Shown here piece by piece: positions 51,144 to 60,640 of a stretch of 64,000 bases of DNA. Position 1 is the stretch's first letter. Each line of letters opens with the position of its first letter. The translations under genes and the position numbers were made by a program. Under the pieces are notes generated by a model that worked only from the letters and a program-made list of their open reading frames with translations, was not told where the DNA came from and did no database searches. The DNA is from Paenibacillus antibioticophila (GTDB taxonomy: Bacteria; Bacillota; Bacilli; Paenibacillales; Paenibacillaceae): the NCBI RefSeq assembly GCF_000455265.1, contig NZ_HG005142.1, forward strand, positions 190,441 to 254,440. The letters are read 5' to 3'.

Positions 51144-52376
51144 GTGAAAACAAAGCCTTGGCATGCTCCGCTTCTGGGCGGTACAGCACTTATTTTGGCT
51201 TCTTTAATGATTGCTTATCCGAATGCCTCATGGGATGCCAGTGTTCGGGGACTCGCGATCTGGTGGGATGTGCTGTTCCCTTCATTGTTTCCGTTTTTTG
51301 TTATATCTGAAGTGCTGCTGGGCTTTGGCATTGTTCATTTTCTGGGCAAGCTGCTTGATCCGCTGATGAAGCCGCTGTTTCGGATTCCCGGCAATGGAGG
51401 CTTTGTTCTGGCAATGGGGTTTGCCTCCGGCTATCCGGTTAGCGCCAAGCTGGCCACCAAGCTGCGGGAGCAAGGCTTGATCAGCCGTATCGAGGGAGAG
51501 AGGCTGGTAGCCTTCACTACGACCTCGGATCCTATCTTTCTGATCGGCGCGGTATCGATCGGCTTTTTTGGCAATCCCCAGCTCGCAGGAGCATTGGCAG
51601 CGGTTCATTATGGAAGTGCAATCATGCTCGGATTGCTGCTGCGATTTTATGGAACCCGACAGGAATTAGCACATAAAGCATCGGCAAATACGCCGGCCGC
51701 GCTCACTTCTTCTGCTTCCGGCTTCAGCCTGCGTCTTGCCGTTCGGGCCATGCATGAAGCTCGTCTTCAGGATGGCCGCAGTCTGGGAGAACTCCTTCGT
51801 CATGCGGTCGTCTCGTCACTCCAGCTAATGACCATCGTTGGAGGATTGGTCGTCTTCTTCTCCGTAGTGCTTGAAGTGCTTACAGCTTCGCAGGTCATGA
51901 ATACCCTGTACGATGCGCTTCGTATGCTGCTCCCTTTATTGTCCCTGCCTGACGGCCTCGCGGAGCCGCTTGTTGGCGGCTTGTTCGAGGTAACGCTTGG
52001 CTCCAAGGCTTCTGCAATCTCCACAGAGATTCCCCTCCATTTCAAGGCTGCATCAGCTGCCTTCATCCTTTCCTGGGGCGGGTTATCGGTCCATGCCCAG
52101 GTAGCAAGCATTCTGAATGGTGCCGACCTAAGGTATCTTCCTTTCCTGGCAGCACGCGCTATTCACGGGGTACTGTCCGCCGCATTACTTCTGATTTTTT
52201 GGAAGCCTCTTATGGCAACGGACTCTGTCTTCAGCCGTCTTGACAGCAGCCTGCCGGGAACGGTTCCTCCCTGGGAGCTGGCGGTTGAGCTGCTCAGACT
52301 CGCCAGCACGGTGGTCGCTGGTATGCTGGTGCTGTCCTTTATCATCTCATTTGCGTCGAAAATGAACCGAAAATGA
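51144..52376 (+). CDS. ylbJ: Sporulation integral membrane protein YlbJ-like
   Basis: A 410-residue membrane protein with eight or more helices and two Gly-rich re-entrant-type segments (GGFVLAMGFASGYPVSAKLATKLREQG; AFILSWGGLSVHAQVASIL). These match YlbJ of Bacillus, a nucleoside-transporter-gate family protein needed for spore cortex formation. GTG 51144 follows GGAGGG at 8 bases, better than the upstream TTG. It stands next to nadK and is probably transcribed on its own or with it. Confidence 0.85.
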   Translation: MKTKPWHAPLLGGTALILASLMIAYPNASWDASVRGLAIWWDVLFPSLFPFFVISEVLLGFGIVHFLGKLLDPLMKPLFRIPGNGGFVLAMGFASGYPVSAKLATKLREQGLISRIEGERLVAFTTTSDPIFLIGAVSIGFFGNPQLAGALAAVHYGSAIMLGLLLRFYGTRQELAHKASANTPAALTSSASGFSLRLAVRAMHEARLQDGRSLGELLRHAVVSSLQLMTIVGGLVVFFSVVLEVLTASQVMNTLYDALRMLLPLLSLPDGLAEPLVGGLFEVTLGSKASAISTEIPLHFKAASAAFILSWGGLSVHAQVASILNGADLRYLPFLAARAIHGVLSAALLLIFWKPLMATDSVFSRLDSSLPGTVPPWELAVELLRLASTVVAGMLVLSFIISFASKMNRK

Positions 52377-52453
52377 AACATTGTGTTATCATATATAATT
52401 GATTATGATCATTATGACCTTACACTAGGAATGAAAAAAAGGAGCCTGTCACC

Positions 52454-53257
52454 TTGAGATATTATGTTCTGGACCGCGGCGATCAGCTATCCCTTGAGCT
52501 TGCCGAGTCCTTCCATAAACTTGCTGCCGATCAGGGGCTTATACTGGATGCCGATTCTCCCGATATCGTCGTATCTATCGGAGGAGACGGCACGATGCTT
52601 CATGCGTTTCACAGCTTCATGGACCGCATCGCTTCCACTGCTTTTGTCGGTGTGCATACCGGACATCTTGGCTTCTATGCCGATTGGAAGGCGGATGAGA
52701 TTCCCGAGCTTGTTCAGATGATGGCAGGCGATCCGGAGGATTCGCACCTGAAGCCGCGGATTGTCCAGTATCCGCTAGTCGATCTGGAGATCGTTAAGCA
52801 GTCGGGCGTCTTGAAGCATGTTTGCTTGAATGAATTCACACTGAAAAGCGTGGATGGAACGGTCGTCCTCCAGGTCGATATCAATGATCATATGTTCGAA
52901 ATGTTCCGCGGAGACGGGATCTGTGTGTCCACTCCTTCCGGAAGCACCGCCTATAACAAGAGCCTTGGCGGGGCCATGATTCATCCCTCGATCGAAGCGT
53001 TTCAAATTTCGGAAATTGCCTCGATTAATAATCGCGTATTCCGGACTATGGGCTCGTCCCTGGTGTTGCCGAATCACCATCACTGCGATATTTACTCGCG
53101 GAAGGAGCAGAATCTGCTACTGACCGTAGATCATGTCAACCTGCGGGTTTCTGATCTCATATCTGTCCGCTGCAAGGTGGCAGAGCAGAAGATCAGCTTT
53201 GTCCGTTACCGTCCGTTTCCGTTCTGGACCCGGGTTCGCAACGCTTTTTTGGACTAA
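52454..53257 (+). CDS. nadK: NAD kinase
   Basis: NadK phosphorylates NAD to NADP. TTG 52454 follows AAAAAGGAG. The 267-residue protein has the diagnostic GGDGT motif at 43-47 (VSIGGDGTMLHAF), the NE/D region FVGVHTGHLGFYADW, and the NAD-binding STPSGSTAYNKSLGGAMIHP. Bacillus subtilis has two NAD kinases (PpnKA and PpnKB); the length fits either. NadE and PncA genes lie 8 kb away. Confidence 0.95.
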   Translation: MRYYVLDRGDQLSLELAESFHKLAADQGLILDADSPDIVVSIGGDGTMLHAFHSFMDRIASTAFVGVHTGHLGFYADWKADEIPELVQMMAGDPEDSHLKPRIVQYPLVDLEIVKQSGVLKHVCLNEFTLKSVDGTVVLQVDINDHMFEMFRGDGICVSTPSGSTAYNKSLGGAMIHPSIEAFQISEIASINNRVFRTMGSSLVLPNHHHCDIYSRKEQNLLLTVDHVNLRVSDLISVRCKVAEQKISFVRYRPFPFWTRVRNAFLD

Positions 53258-53280
53258 TCTATATGTGAAGGAGTACCCTC

Positions 53281-54750
53281 ATGAAATTGAAAAAGTTAAT
53301 CACTGCCCTGCTCGCTCCAATGCTCGTCGTCCCGATGATGCTGACGCCGATTACAGCTCATGGCGCCGGGGTAACGCTTGATCTCAGCGAAGCCGACAGT
53401 GTTCAGGAATCATCAGAGCTTGATACCCTGCTGGAGGTATTGGATTATCTTGAGGCTTACAATATTGAAGGGGCAGACCGGGAGCTTTTTCTGGAAAATG
53501 CGATTCGCGGCATGGTCTATACCTTGGATGATCCCTACAGCGATTATTACAGCGTCGAAGAGCTTGAAGAATTTGAAGGCAGCTTGAACCAGGAGTATGT
53601 CGGGATTGGCGTAACGCTCCGTTTCACGAATGATCAGTTGGTTGTAACTCAGCCGTTGCCAGGCTCTCCCGCTTTGGCAGCCGGAATCCAGCAAGGGGAC
53701 ATTATCTCCAAAGTGGATGGTGTCAAGGTGACCGGCATGGAGGATATTTATCGTATTCAGGGCATCGAAGGAACCAACGTTGTTCTGGAAGTCCTGCGGG
53801 GATCCAAGCCGATGACGTTCACCATTACACGCGGCCATTTCACGGTTCTTGCCGTTACCGGAAAGTACTTCCCTGACTCCAAGGTCGGATATATCTCGTT
53901 ATCCTCCTTTACCGAACAATCGGACAAGCAATTTGCCGCGGAGCTGGGAATGCTGCGTAAGGCAGGCATGGAATCGCTCGTTCTGGATCTGCGCGATAAC
54001 ACCGGCGGCTATGTGAATGCAGCGATTAATATCGCCAAGAACTTTATTACAAATGGAACGGTCATGTATACGTCAGGGCAGAGCGGAAAGCTGGAGCCTA
54101 TCAATATTGTTGACGGCGAGAGCCTTGACATCCCCGTCATCATACTCACCAACGAAATGACGGCAAGCGCATCCGAGATTTTAACCGGTGCTCTGCAGGA
54201 TAATAATATTGCTACCGTAGTCGGGACTGCCACTTACGGCAAGGCCAGAATCCAGAATCTGTTCCCTTTATCCAATGGCAGCTCGCTTAAGCTTACCGTC
54301 CAGAAATACCTGACGCCAAGCCGCAAGGATTTCAATCATGTGGGTTTGACGCCCGATATCGAGGTTAAGAACAACGCTGTTGCTCAATTGGTCCTGGCTC
54401 TTCGGCTTGCAGGGATGCAATCGCTTGAGCTTAAAGGCAGCTCTTCCTCCCTAGCAATCAACGGCATCTCGGTTAACGGCTATATTGATGTGGTCCAAAG
54501 CGGAGACAAGCTGTATATACCATCAAGAGTTCTGAACGCTCTGGTCAATGGGGAAGTGGTCTGGAGCTCCAATCTGCAAAAGGTAACCATAACAACCAAG
54601 CTCGGAGAAACGGCCGGCTTCACCGTCTCAAGTAATGCCGCAAAGATCATCAATAATGAGACCTATGTAGAAATCCATCAGTTTCAAAACAAGTTTTCTG
54701 GCTTAAAATGGAGCTACCAACAAGGGACTATTACACTTTCTTATAAATAA
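53281..54750 (+). CDS. S41 C-terminal processing protease with PDZ domain
   Basis: A secreted carboxyl-terminal processing protease of 489 residues. It has a signal peptide (about 1-29, ending AHGA), a helical N-domain, a PDZ domain (about 103-185, EYVGIGVTLRF...QQGDIISKVDGVKV), and the S41 protease core. The catalytic Ser is in NEMTASASEIL (about 296-298) and the Lys in TYGKARIQ (321). The C-terminal about 90 residues resemble a copper-amine-oxidase-type N-terminal beta domain common in Paenibacillus wall proteins (NGYIDVVQSGDKLYIPSRVL). It follows nadK by 23 bp. Confidence 0.9.
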   Translation: MKLKKLITALLAPMLVVPMMLTPITAHGAGVTLDLSEADSVQESSELDTLLEVLDYLEAYNIEGADRELFLENAIRGMVYTLDDPYSDYYSVEELEEFEGSLNQEYVGIGVTLRFTNDQLVVTQPLPGSPALAAGIQQGDIISKVDGVKVTGMEDIYRIQGIEGTNVVLEVLRGSKPMTFTITRGHFTVLAVTGKYFPDSKVGYISLSSFTEQSDKQFAAELGMLRKAGMESLVLDLRDNTGGYVNAAINIAKNFITNGTVMYTSGQSGKLEPINIVDGESLDIPVIILTNEMTASASEILTGALQDNNIATVVGTATYGKARIQNLFPLSNGSSLKLTVQKYLTPSRKDFNHVGLTPDIEVKNNAVAQLVLALRLAGMQSLELKGSSSSLAINGISVNGYIDVVQSGDKLYIPSRVLNALVNGEVVWSSNLQKVTITTKLGETAGFTVSSNAAKIINNETYVEIHQFQNKFSGLKWSYQQGTITLSYK

Positions 54751-54772
54751 CAATTCGAGCAGCGCAAAGCTA

Positions 54773-54810
54773 ACAGCCCCCGCCTTGAACTTCAAGACGA
54801 GGGCTGTTTT
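54773..54810 (+). terminator. Terminator after the S41 protease gene
   Basis: ACAGCCC/GGGCTGT outer and CTTGAA/TTCAAG inner pairing, then TTTTGT. Also usable for nrdG on the other strand. Confidence 0.8.
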
Positions 54811-54823
54811 GTATTTTCTCTGT

Positions 54824-55327
54824 TTATAGGGGCATTAGTACAGCCTGCTTGGATCGCAAGCTTTCACGCACATCGATCACGCGCTGATTGTCGGAGCCCC
54901 TCCACTTTAACTTCAGATTGCGCCGTTCCAGAACAAATTTTCCGTCGATCAGAACGTCGCAATAGGTTAACAGTTCCCGCCTGCTTTCGTCCGCGACAAT
55001 CTCTTCGAACGTATAACCCGACCAGACCCAGATATCCTTGCCGCTGCATTCGCTCTGAACCCTGGAGACAAGCCGCAGCAGTCCGTCGACATTCTGAAAC
55101 GGCTCTCCGCCTAATATGGACAAGCCGGCAATATGAACATCCGGCATATTCAAATCGCCAATGATTTGCTCTTCCAGTTCTTCCGTATAGGGCTTTCCGT
55201 AATTAAAGTTCCATGTGGCTGCATTAAAGCAGCCTTTGCAGTGATGCGTACAGCCTGATGTAAATATCGAATGCCGAAGTCCTCTCCCATTGATGACGTC
55301 AAATCTTTTATAATCCGCGATGTACAT
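54824..55327 (-). CDS. nrdG: Anaerobic ribonucleotide reductase activase NrdG (radical SAM)
   Basis: NrdG generates the glycyl radical on NrdD with SAM and a [4Fe-4S] cluster. The ATG at 55327 gives 167 residues. The cluster motif is CTHHCKGC in FTSGCTHHCKGCFN, and the SAM-binding GGEPF lies in LSILGGEPFQN. The gene begins 5 bp after the nrdD stop, the usual nrdDG operon. Confidence 0.95.
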   Translation of the reverse strand: MYIADYKRFDVINGRGLRHSIFTSGCTHHCKGCFNAATWNFNYGKPYTEELEEQIIGDLNMPDVHIAGLSILGGEPFQNVDGLLRLVSRVQSECSGKDIWVWSGYTFEEIVADESRRELLTYCDVLIDGKFVLERRNLKLKWRGSDNQRVIDVRESLRSKQAVLMPL

Positions 55328-55332
55328 AAGCG

Positions 55333-57513
55333 TCACATATGCTTCACGCGGGAGAGCACTTCTTTTTGCTTGCCCGCATTGAACGGCCGTTGGCTCGGCT
55401 CCGACAGATAACCACAGCAGCGCCGGATGACGGAAGAGGTTTTCGGATTGGCATTGCCGCAGTTTGGACATTGGAACCCGGTGTTGGTTGCTTCAAACTC
55501 CCCTTCAAACCCGCACTCCAGGCATTTGTCGGTCGGCGTGTTCGTGCCAAAGTAAGGCACCCGTTCATAAGCGTAATCCCATACCGCTTCCAGCGCCTCC
55601 GGATTGTTGACGAGCGAATCAAATTCGCAGTACGTAATAAATCCGCCATTGGCATACGGAGGATAATCCTTCTCGAATTCGATCTTTTCAAAAGGAGTTA
55701 CTTTCTTGTTCACGTCGAGATGGAAGGAGTTCGTATAATACCCCTTATCCGTCACTCCGTCCATATGGCCGAACTTCTCCTCATCCAGCTTGCAGAACCG
55801 GTAGCATAGCGATTCCGCCGGTGTGGAATACAAGCTGAAGCCGTAACCGGTCTCCTCTTTCCACTGCTCGGCTTTTTGGCTTAAGTGCTGTACGATTTGC
55901 AGCCCTTTTTTTCGTAATTCCTCATCATCAAAAAGGCAGGTGCCGTACAGAGCCATCATCGTTTCATGAATCCCGATATAGCCTAAAGAAATGCTGGCTC
56001 GGCCGTTCTTAAGCAGATGATCGATCGTGTCCTCCGGTTGAAGACGGCTGCCCGCCGCCCCCTCCATGTACAAAATAGGAGCCACCTTTGCTTTCACGCC
56101 TTTTAAGCGCTCGATGCGATACATCAGCCCTTCCTTGCACACTTCCAGCAGTTCGTCCAAGAGTCGATAGAAGGCGGCTTCGGAGCCGTTCGCTTTGACT
56201 GCGATCCGCGGCAAATTGGCGGTTACTACCCCCATATTAAATCGGCCGTCATGCAGTTCCTCCCCGTTTTCTTCATATCTGCCCAGAAATGAGCGGCAGC
56301 CCATTGGAAACTTGAAAGAACCGGTAATTTCTTTTACTTTCGGAACGGAAATAATGTCGGGATACATCCGTAATGTGCTGCATTTTAAAGCCAGCTGTTT
56401 GATATCGTAGTTGGGATCCCCGGGCTTTAAATTGACTCCCTCTTCCAGGCCGAAGATCAGCTTAGGGAAAATGGCGGTTTTCCCGTCTCTTCCCAGCCCG
56501 CGGACCCGGTTCTGCAAAATAGCGATCTGGATCTGGCGCTCCGCCCAAGACAATCCGCGTCCGAAGCCAAACGTGCTGAATGGAGTTTGTCCGTTGGCGC
56601 TTACCAGCGTATTGATTTCATATTCAAGGGATTGAAATGCATCATACGTTTCTTTTTCGGTCAATTTCTTCGCATATTCGAGACAACGAGGGTATTTCTT
56701 ATGTAGATCAGCATTTTCCCAGGAAACATCGATGGCTTCGATTTCTTCATCTTCAAGCATATACAGCCATTCCAGGCCTTTGCGATAATGCTTTTTAAAA
56801 GATTCAAACACATACGGAGCCAAAATGACATCAATCTCATTAATCGTATTGCCGCCATAGATATGACTCGCCACTTGCGCGATAATCTGTGCGGTAATGG
56901 CTGTGGCGGTTGTAATCGACTTGGGGGTTTCGATTTGGGCGTTACCCAGCTTGAACCCGTTCTCGAGCATTCCCTTCAGATCGATCAGCATGCAGTTATA
57001 AATCGGAAAATAGGGGCTGTAATCCTGATCGTGAAAATGAAGGTCTCCGCTGTTGTGGGCTTCGACGACCCGCTTAGGGATCATGTAGGTCTGGGCGAAG
57101 TCCTTAGCCATGATGCCTGCAAGCAGATCACGCTGCGTAGGTATTGTTGCCCCATCCTTATTGGAATTCTCCTTCAATACCTCTTCATTGGTGAGCTCCA
57201 GAAGCCCGAGCACCTTCTTATCCAGGCTGCTGCGTTCACGCCGTTTCAAGGTTCTGACTTCGCGATAGCCGATGTAGGCCTCGGCAGCGTCTTTTCTTCT
57301 GCTATTCATCAGAGCGGATTGAACCTCGTCCTGAATATGCTCGATATCCACCTTCTCCAGCTTGGAAATTTTCCGCGTCACTTTGTCGGCTATCTTTTGT
57401 GCCAATTCGGAATCGCCTTTTTTCTTCGTACTATTCATGGCTGCGCAAATCGCATCGATGATTTTCTGTTGATTGAAAGCTACCTCTGAACCGTCTCGCT
57501 TAATAACTATCAT
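55333..57513 (-). CDS. nrdD: Anaerobic ribonucleoside-triphosphate reductase NrdD
   Basis: Class III ribonucleotide reductase, making dNTPs without oxygen. Start 57513 is chosen because AAAGGA precedes it at 8 bases; the product has 726 residues. An N-terminal ATP-cone (VIKRDGSEVAFNQQKI) is followed by the catalytic barrel. Zinc-binding cysteine pairs are CLEC and CPNC near the C-terminus. The glycyl radical segment reads CCGYLSEPSQRPFNAGKQ, close to the RVCGYL motif of the class. Its presence implies an anaerobic or facultative lifestyle. Confidence 0.95.
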   Translation of the reverse strand: MIVIKRDGSEVAFNQQKIIDAICAAMNSTKKKGDSELAQKIADKVTRKISKLEKVDIEHIQDEVQSALMNSRRKDAAEAYIGYREVRTLKRRERSSLDKKVLGLLELTNEEVLKENSNKDGATIPTQRDLLAGIMAKDFAQTYMIPKRVVEAHNSGDLHFHDQDYSPYFPIYNCMLIDLKGMLENGFKLGNAQIETPKSITTATAITAQIIAQVASHIYGGNTINEIDVILAPYVFESFKKHYRKGLEWLYMLEDEEIEAIDVSWENADLHKKYPRCLEYAKKLTEKETYDAFQSLEYEINTLVSANGQTPFSTFGFGRGLSWAERQIQIAILQNRVRGLGRDGKTAIFPKLIFGLEEGVNLKPGDPNYDIKQLALKCSTLRMYPDIISVPKVKEITGSFKFPMGCRSFLGRYEENGEELHDGRFNMGVVTANLPRIAVKANGSEAAFYRLLDELLEVCKEGLMYRIERLKGVKAKVAPILYMEGAAGSRLQPEDTIDHLLKNGRASISLGYIGIHETMMALYGTCLFDDEELRKKGLQIVQHLSQKAEQWKEETGYGFSLYSTPAESLCYRFCKLDEEKFGHMDGVTDKGYYTNSFHLDVNKKVTPFEKIEFEKDYPPYANGGFITYCEFDSLVNNPEALEAVWDYAYERVPYFGTNTPTDKCLECGFEGEFEATNTGFQCPNCGNANPKTSSVIRRCCGYLSEPSQRPFNAGKQKEVLSRVKHM

Positions 57514-57651
57514 GAGTTCCATCCTTTGTAATGATTTTAAAATCAGGTGTTCAACTAGAGGGAAGTCTAAGCTCATAGCCCCGCTTGTCCAGAAAGTATA
57601 CCTTATTAAAAATCAACTTACAGTGATTATGAACACTGCAGAAGGCGAAAT

Positions 57652-57669
57652 ACTACTATATATAGTGTT
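57652..57669. promoter_or_regulatory. Possible NrdR-type palindrome upstream of nrdD
   Basis: CTATATATAG (57656-57665) inside ACTACTATATATAGTGTT is a 10-bp perfect palindrome resembling one NrdR box (ACACTATATNTNGTGT). It lies 140 bp upstream of nrdD. A second box at the usual spacing was not found. Confidence 0.35.
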
Positions 57670-57690
57670 GATGTTAAAAGTGTACCCCAA

Positions 57691-57737
57691 AAAGGAGCCG
57701 CCTCAAAAATCCACCTGGATTTAGAAGCAGCTCCTTT
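57691..57737 (-). terminator. Terminator after yutD
   Basis: On the minus strand, AAAGGAGC pairs with GCTCCTTT, enclosing an inner AATCCA/TGGATT hairpin, then TT. Confidence 0.8.
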
Positions 57738-57766
57738 ATTCATTTAAATCTTTGATTTTAGCAAGA

Positions 57767-58198
57767 CTATCTCACTTGTTCCTTAGAATGTTCCCTGGAT
57801 AGTTCCTTGGATTGTTCTTTGTTCTGCTCTTTAGTCTGATCCTTTGCGTGCGCCTTCACATGTCCCTTGCCATGCTCTTTATTAGATTCTTGGGCGTGCT
57901 CCTTGCTTTGCTCCTTGGTCCCGGAATCCTTGGCCTTCTGCAGAACAAAGTATTTGCAGCCAAAATTACAGTATTCATTAATATAATCCGTAATGCCTGA
58001 GTAGGCCGTATCGCGGTTCGCCTTCGGATGATTATCGCGCAGGAACCCCTTCAGCCTCAGCTTCTCATAGCCCCAGTCTCCGATAATGTAATCATACCGG
58101 TCCAGCACCTCGCTGTATCTTTGTTTGAACGCCTCGGCATCCCAGGCATCCTTGTAATTCTGAATCAACTCATATGTTTTGCCGCCGATTTGAATCAT
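57767..58198 (-). CDS. yutD: YutD-family protein with Lys/Glu/His-rich tail
   Basis: The first about 92 residues are a YutD (DUF1027) domain: GKTYELIQNYKDAWD, RYSEVLDRYDYIIGDWGYEKLRLKGF, and the CNFGCKYFVLQK end. Function of YutD is unknown. The last about 50 residues are low-complexity and hydrophilic, made of KEQ, KEH and KGH-type units. That tail is not part of the usual family length (about 90-100 residues) and is rich in His, which could bind metal. It is flanked by a strong terminator. Confidence 0.8.
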   Translation of the reverse strand: MIQIGGKTYELIQNYKDAWDAEAFKQRYSEVLDRYDYIIGDWGYEKLRLKGFLRDNHPKANRDTAYSGITDYINEYCNFGCKYFVLQKAKDSGTKEQSKEHAQESNKEHGKGHVKAHAKDQTKEQNKEQSKELSREHSKEQVR

Positions 58199-58489
58199 TA
58201 TTCTACCCCCAGTCCCGCCTGCACAGAAGCGGGCATTCCTTCTTTATGGCTCTTCGTTTATCCTATTTAAGGTTTCAAGCGCAGCATCCATCATCATCTT
58301 GAAGAACCCTAACCCTTGCGGTATAAGCTTACAATGCCATTAATTATATCATGAATCTACTGGAAATAACTATATATCATCATTCCCGGAATTCATTCCG
58401 CTTATGAAAATAACACTACTTATGGAATAAAAACGCAGCATTTACATCAAGCTAAAAGGACAGCATTTATCCAAAGGAGGAGAGCTTCC

Positions 58490-59542
58490 TTGAGATCGCA
58501 TCCCAGAACCTGCGGCATGCTTGTAAGATACCTGATCTGCCTGGTCCTGCCTGCCATACTATGCGCTGCTCCGGGGTTTGGCACCGCACGGGCTGCAGCC
58601 AACGAAGCCGGCAGCACCGGAGCTGAACCGAGCATCTATGAGCTCAGGCATTCCTTGTACAAGGAGATCGGCATGCTAACCAAGGTCCCATGGCACTGGC
58701 TGGCAGCCGTCGACCAATATGAGCGTTCGATAACACCGCGAAAGCAAGCAGAAGGAGACAGCAAGCGTCTCATCGGCATCCGATTCAAGGATTCATTCTG
58801 GACCGGTAAGCTGAATCCCGATCCGGAGGATAACAATCCCGCAACGATCGGTTTGTTCGGAGGAGCCGGTAAGGACGCGACCGCCGACGGGCTGGCCGAT
58901 CCCGGCAACGATCGGGATGCCTTGTACACATTGGCCTCTTATTTGAGCAATAACGGGTATGAGGAAGAAGACTTCCGCATCGCCTTATGGCGGTACTATC
59001 AGAGCGATTCTGCCGTTACCCGAATTCGTCAGTTCGCCAAAATATTCAATACCTTCGGACCGGTCGATTTCCACAAGGGCGCCTTTCCCCTCCCAGTGAG
59101 AAGCATCTATACGTATAAGGATACCTGGGGAGACCGGCGCGGTTGGGGCGGACTAAGAACCCATGAGGGTACGGATTTGTTTGCTCCGTACGGTGTGCCG
59201 GTTCGCAGCGCTTGCTACGGAATCATTGAAACAAAAGGCTGGAACCCCTATGGGGGGTGGAGAATCGGAATCCGCGACTTGCAGAATCGATACCATTATT
59301 TCGCCCATCTTCAGGGGTATGAAAAAGGAATCGAAGTCGGTGATCCGATCGAGCCCGGGAAGACCATAGGCTGGGTAGGAAGCAGCGGATACGGGCCGCC
59401 CGGAACGCAGGGGCGCTTCCCTCCCCATCTTCACTACGGCATTTACCGGGATACCGGGTCAACCGAGTGGGCCTTCAATCCCTATCCGCTCTTGAAGCAA
59501 TGGGAGCGAACCGACCGTCAGAAGAAAAGAGGCTCCTCCTGA
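58490..59542 (+). CDS. LytH-like M23 metallopeptidase (secreted)
   Basis: A zinc peptidase acting on peptidoglycan peptides outside the cell or on the spore cortex. TTG 58490 follows AAAGGAGGAG. The 350-residue precursor has a signal peptide (about 1-36, ending in RAAA), a helical region (about 48-185) and an M23 domain. Zinc ligands are His225 and Asp229 (THEGTDLFAPYG) and the HLHYG motif (His313, His315). THEGTDIFA-type sequence and the paired neighbour yunB recall Bacillus lytH (L-Ala-D-Glu peptidase, sporulation). Confidence 0.85.
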   Translation: MRSHPRTCGMLVRYLICLVLPAILCAAPGFGTARAAANEAGSTGAEPSIYELRHSLYKEIGMLTKVPWHWLAAVDQYERSITPRKQAEGDSKRLIGIRFKDSFWTGKLNPDPEDNNPATIGLFGGAGKDATADGLADPGNDRDALYTLASYLSNNGYEEEDFRIALWRYYQSDSAVTRIRQFAKIFNTFGPVDFHKGAFPLPVRSIYTYKDTWGDRRGWGGLRTHEGTDLFAPYGVPVRSACYGIIETKGWNPYGGWRIGIRDLQNRYHYFAHLQGYEKGIEVGDPIEPGKTIGWVGSSGYGPPGTQGRFPPHLHYGIYRDTGSTEWAFNPYPLLKQWERTDRQKKRGSS

Positions 59543-59584
59543 ATCCCGGGATATACGCCCTTAGAAGCAGTAGAAAAAAAAAGC

Positions 59585-59633
59585 CGGAGGCAGTCCAGCA
59601 GTCAGATTTCACTGACTTTCTGGACTGCCTCCG
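59585..59633. terminator. Strong terminator after the M23 peptidase gene
   Basis: A long near-perfect stem CGGAGGCAGTCCAG/CTGGACTGCCTCCG with an inner AGTCAG/CTGACT hairpin. The stem arms are GC-rich; poly-T lies only on the minus side. Confidence 0.75.
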
Positions 59634-59775
59634 TATTGTATGGCGTAACTGCGTGAATTAAGTGCCTACTTGCCTTCTTTCCCACTGGCACTTATGCAGC
59701 CGCACGATCACCTGCCCCAGCAATTTTAATGCTTTTTGTCACTTAATTTCACCGCACAAACACAATTAAAGTTAG

Positions 59776-60552
59776 TCAATGATCCGCGGATTCGTTCGTC
59801 TCCGATGAGCCTTCCTTTTCCACAGGCGTCTCCGCCTGCTTATCGTCCGATTCCGATTGGCCCGACGGGTTCGAGGTCCCTCCGCTCATTGGCGGGAGCG
59901 CGATGCTCGGAGCTCCGGCCTGGTCGCCGACGGGATTGCCTTTGCCATCATAATAATACATCGGCACATCGCCCACTACGAGGAGATAAGACACCGGAAT
60001 CTCCGTCTCCACCGTTTGGGCCTCCATATCAAAGGGGACGACCACCGCAAGCTCGGTTCGGACGCGCAAATAAACCTCCACCAGAATGTTGTTGATACCT
60101 GCGTCCTGCCTTCGGGTGTTCAAGTCTACCTTCACATCGCCCTTCGGTTCGATCTTGATGGGAATACCCGGCCCAAAGGAAGCAAGAATGGGGCTACCGA
60201 GCGCCTGACCGAGCGGAATATGCTCCGAAAGACGGGAAACCTCATCCAAGGTATTCCGCACCGTCTGGATCGTATCCGAAGTAATCCGCATGTGGGCGGA
60301 ATAATTCAGCATAAACCCGGATACTTTCCCCGAATCGTCGGTTCTCCAATCAATCAGGTTATCGACCTGCTGTTCATTGGCAACCTGAGCGGTGATCGCT
60401 TCGTTTATCGATTCCGTGGCTATTTGCTTGACGCGGATTTTTGCCAGGTGAATGATAGGCCCCCTCATGTGCTGCTCAACATATATAAAAAATTGAACGA
60501 ACAGTGCCATTACGATCAAAAATACGATCAAAACAACCTTGCGACGTTTCAT
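59776..60552 (-). CDS. yunB: Sporulation protein YunB
   Basis: YunB is a sigma-E sporulation protein of unknown mechanism. ATG 60552 is preferred: AGGAG lies 7 bases before it, and 258 residues matches the family (about 250). It has an N-terminal membrane helix (LIVFLIVMALFVQFFIYV), then TESINEAITAQVANEQQVDNLIDW, the IPLGQALGSPILASFGPGIPI motif and a Ser/Glu-rich tail. The same frame stays open upstream to ATG 60804, which would add an Arg/Trp/Ser-rich N-terminus with three 7-residue repeats. The extension is probably not translated, but cannot be ruled out. Confidence 0.85.
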   Translation of the reverse strand: MKRRKVVLIVFLIVMALFVQFFIYVEQHMRGPIIHLAKIRVKQIATESINEAITAQVANEQQVDNLIDWRTDDSGKVSGFMLNYSAHMRITSDTIQTVRNTLDEVSRLSEHIPLGQALGSPILASFGPGIPIKIEPKGDVKVDLNTRRQDAGINNILVEVYLRVRTELAVVVPFDMEAQTVETEIPVSYLLVVGDVPMYYYDGKGNPVGDQAGAPSIALPPMSGGTSNPSGQSESDDKQAETPVEKEGSSETNESADH

Positions 60553-60569
60553 CGGCTGTCTCCTGCGGC

Positions 60570-60640
60570 GGCTCTGCCAGCTCTTTTTTCCGCTCTGCCA
60601 GCTCTTTTTTCCGCTCTGCCAGCTTTTCCCTCCACTCTGA
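60570..60640. repeat. Three 21-bp tandem repeats upstream of yunB
   Basis: Three near-identical 21-bp units (GCCAGCTCTTTTTTCCGCTCT on the plus strand) in 60576-60640. In the yunB frame they would encode repeats of SGKKSWQ. Confidence 0.8.
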
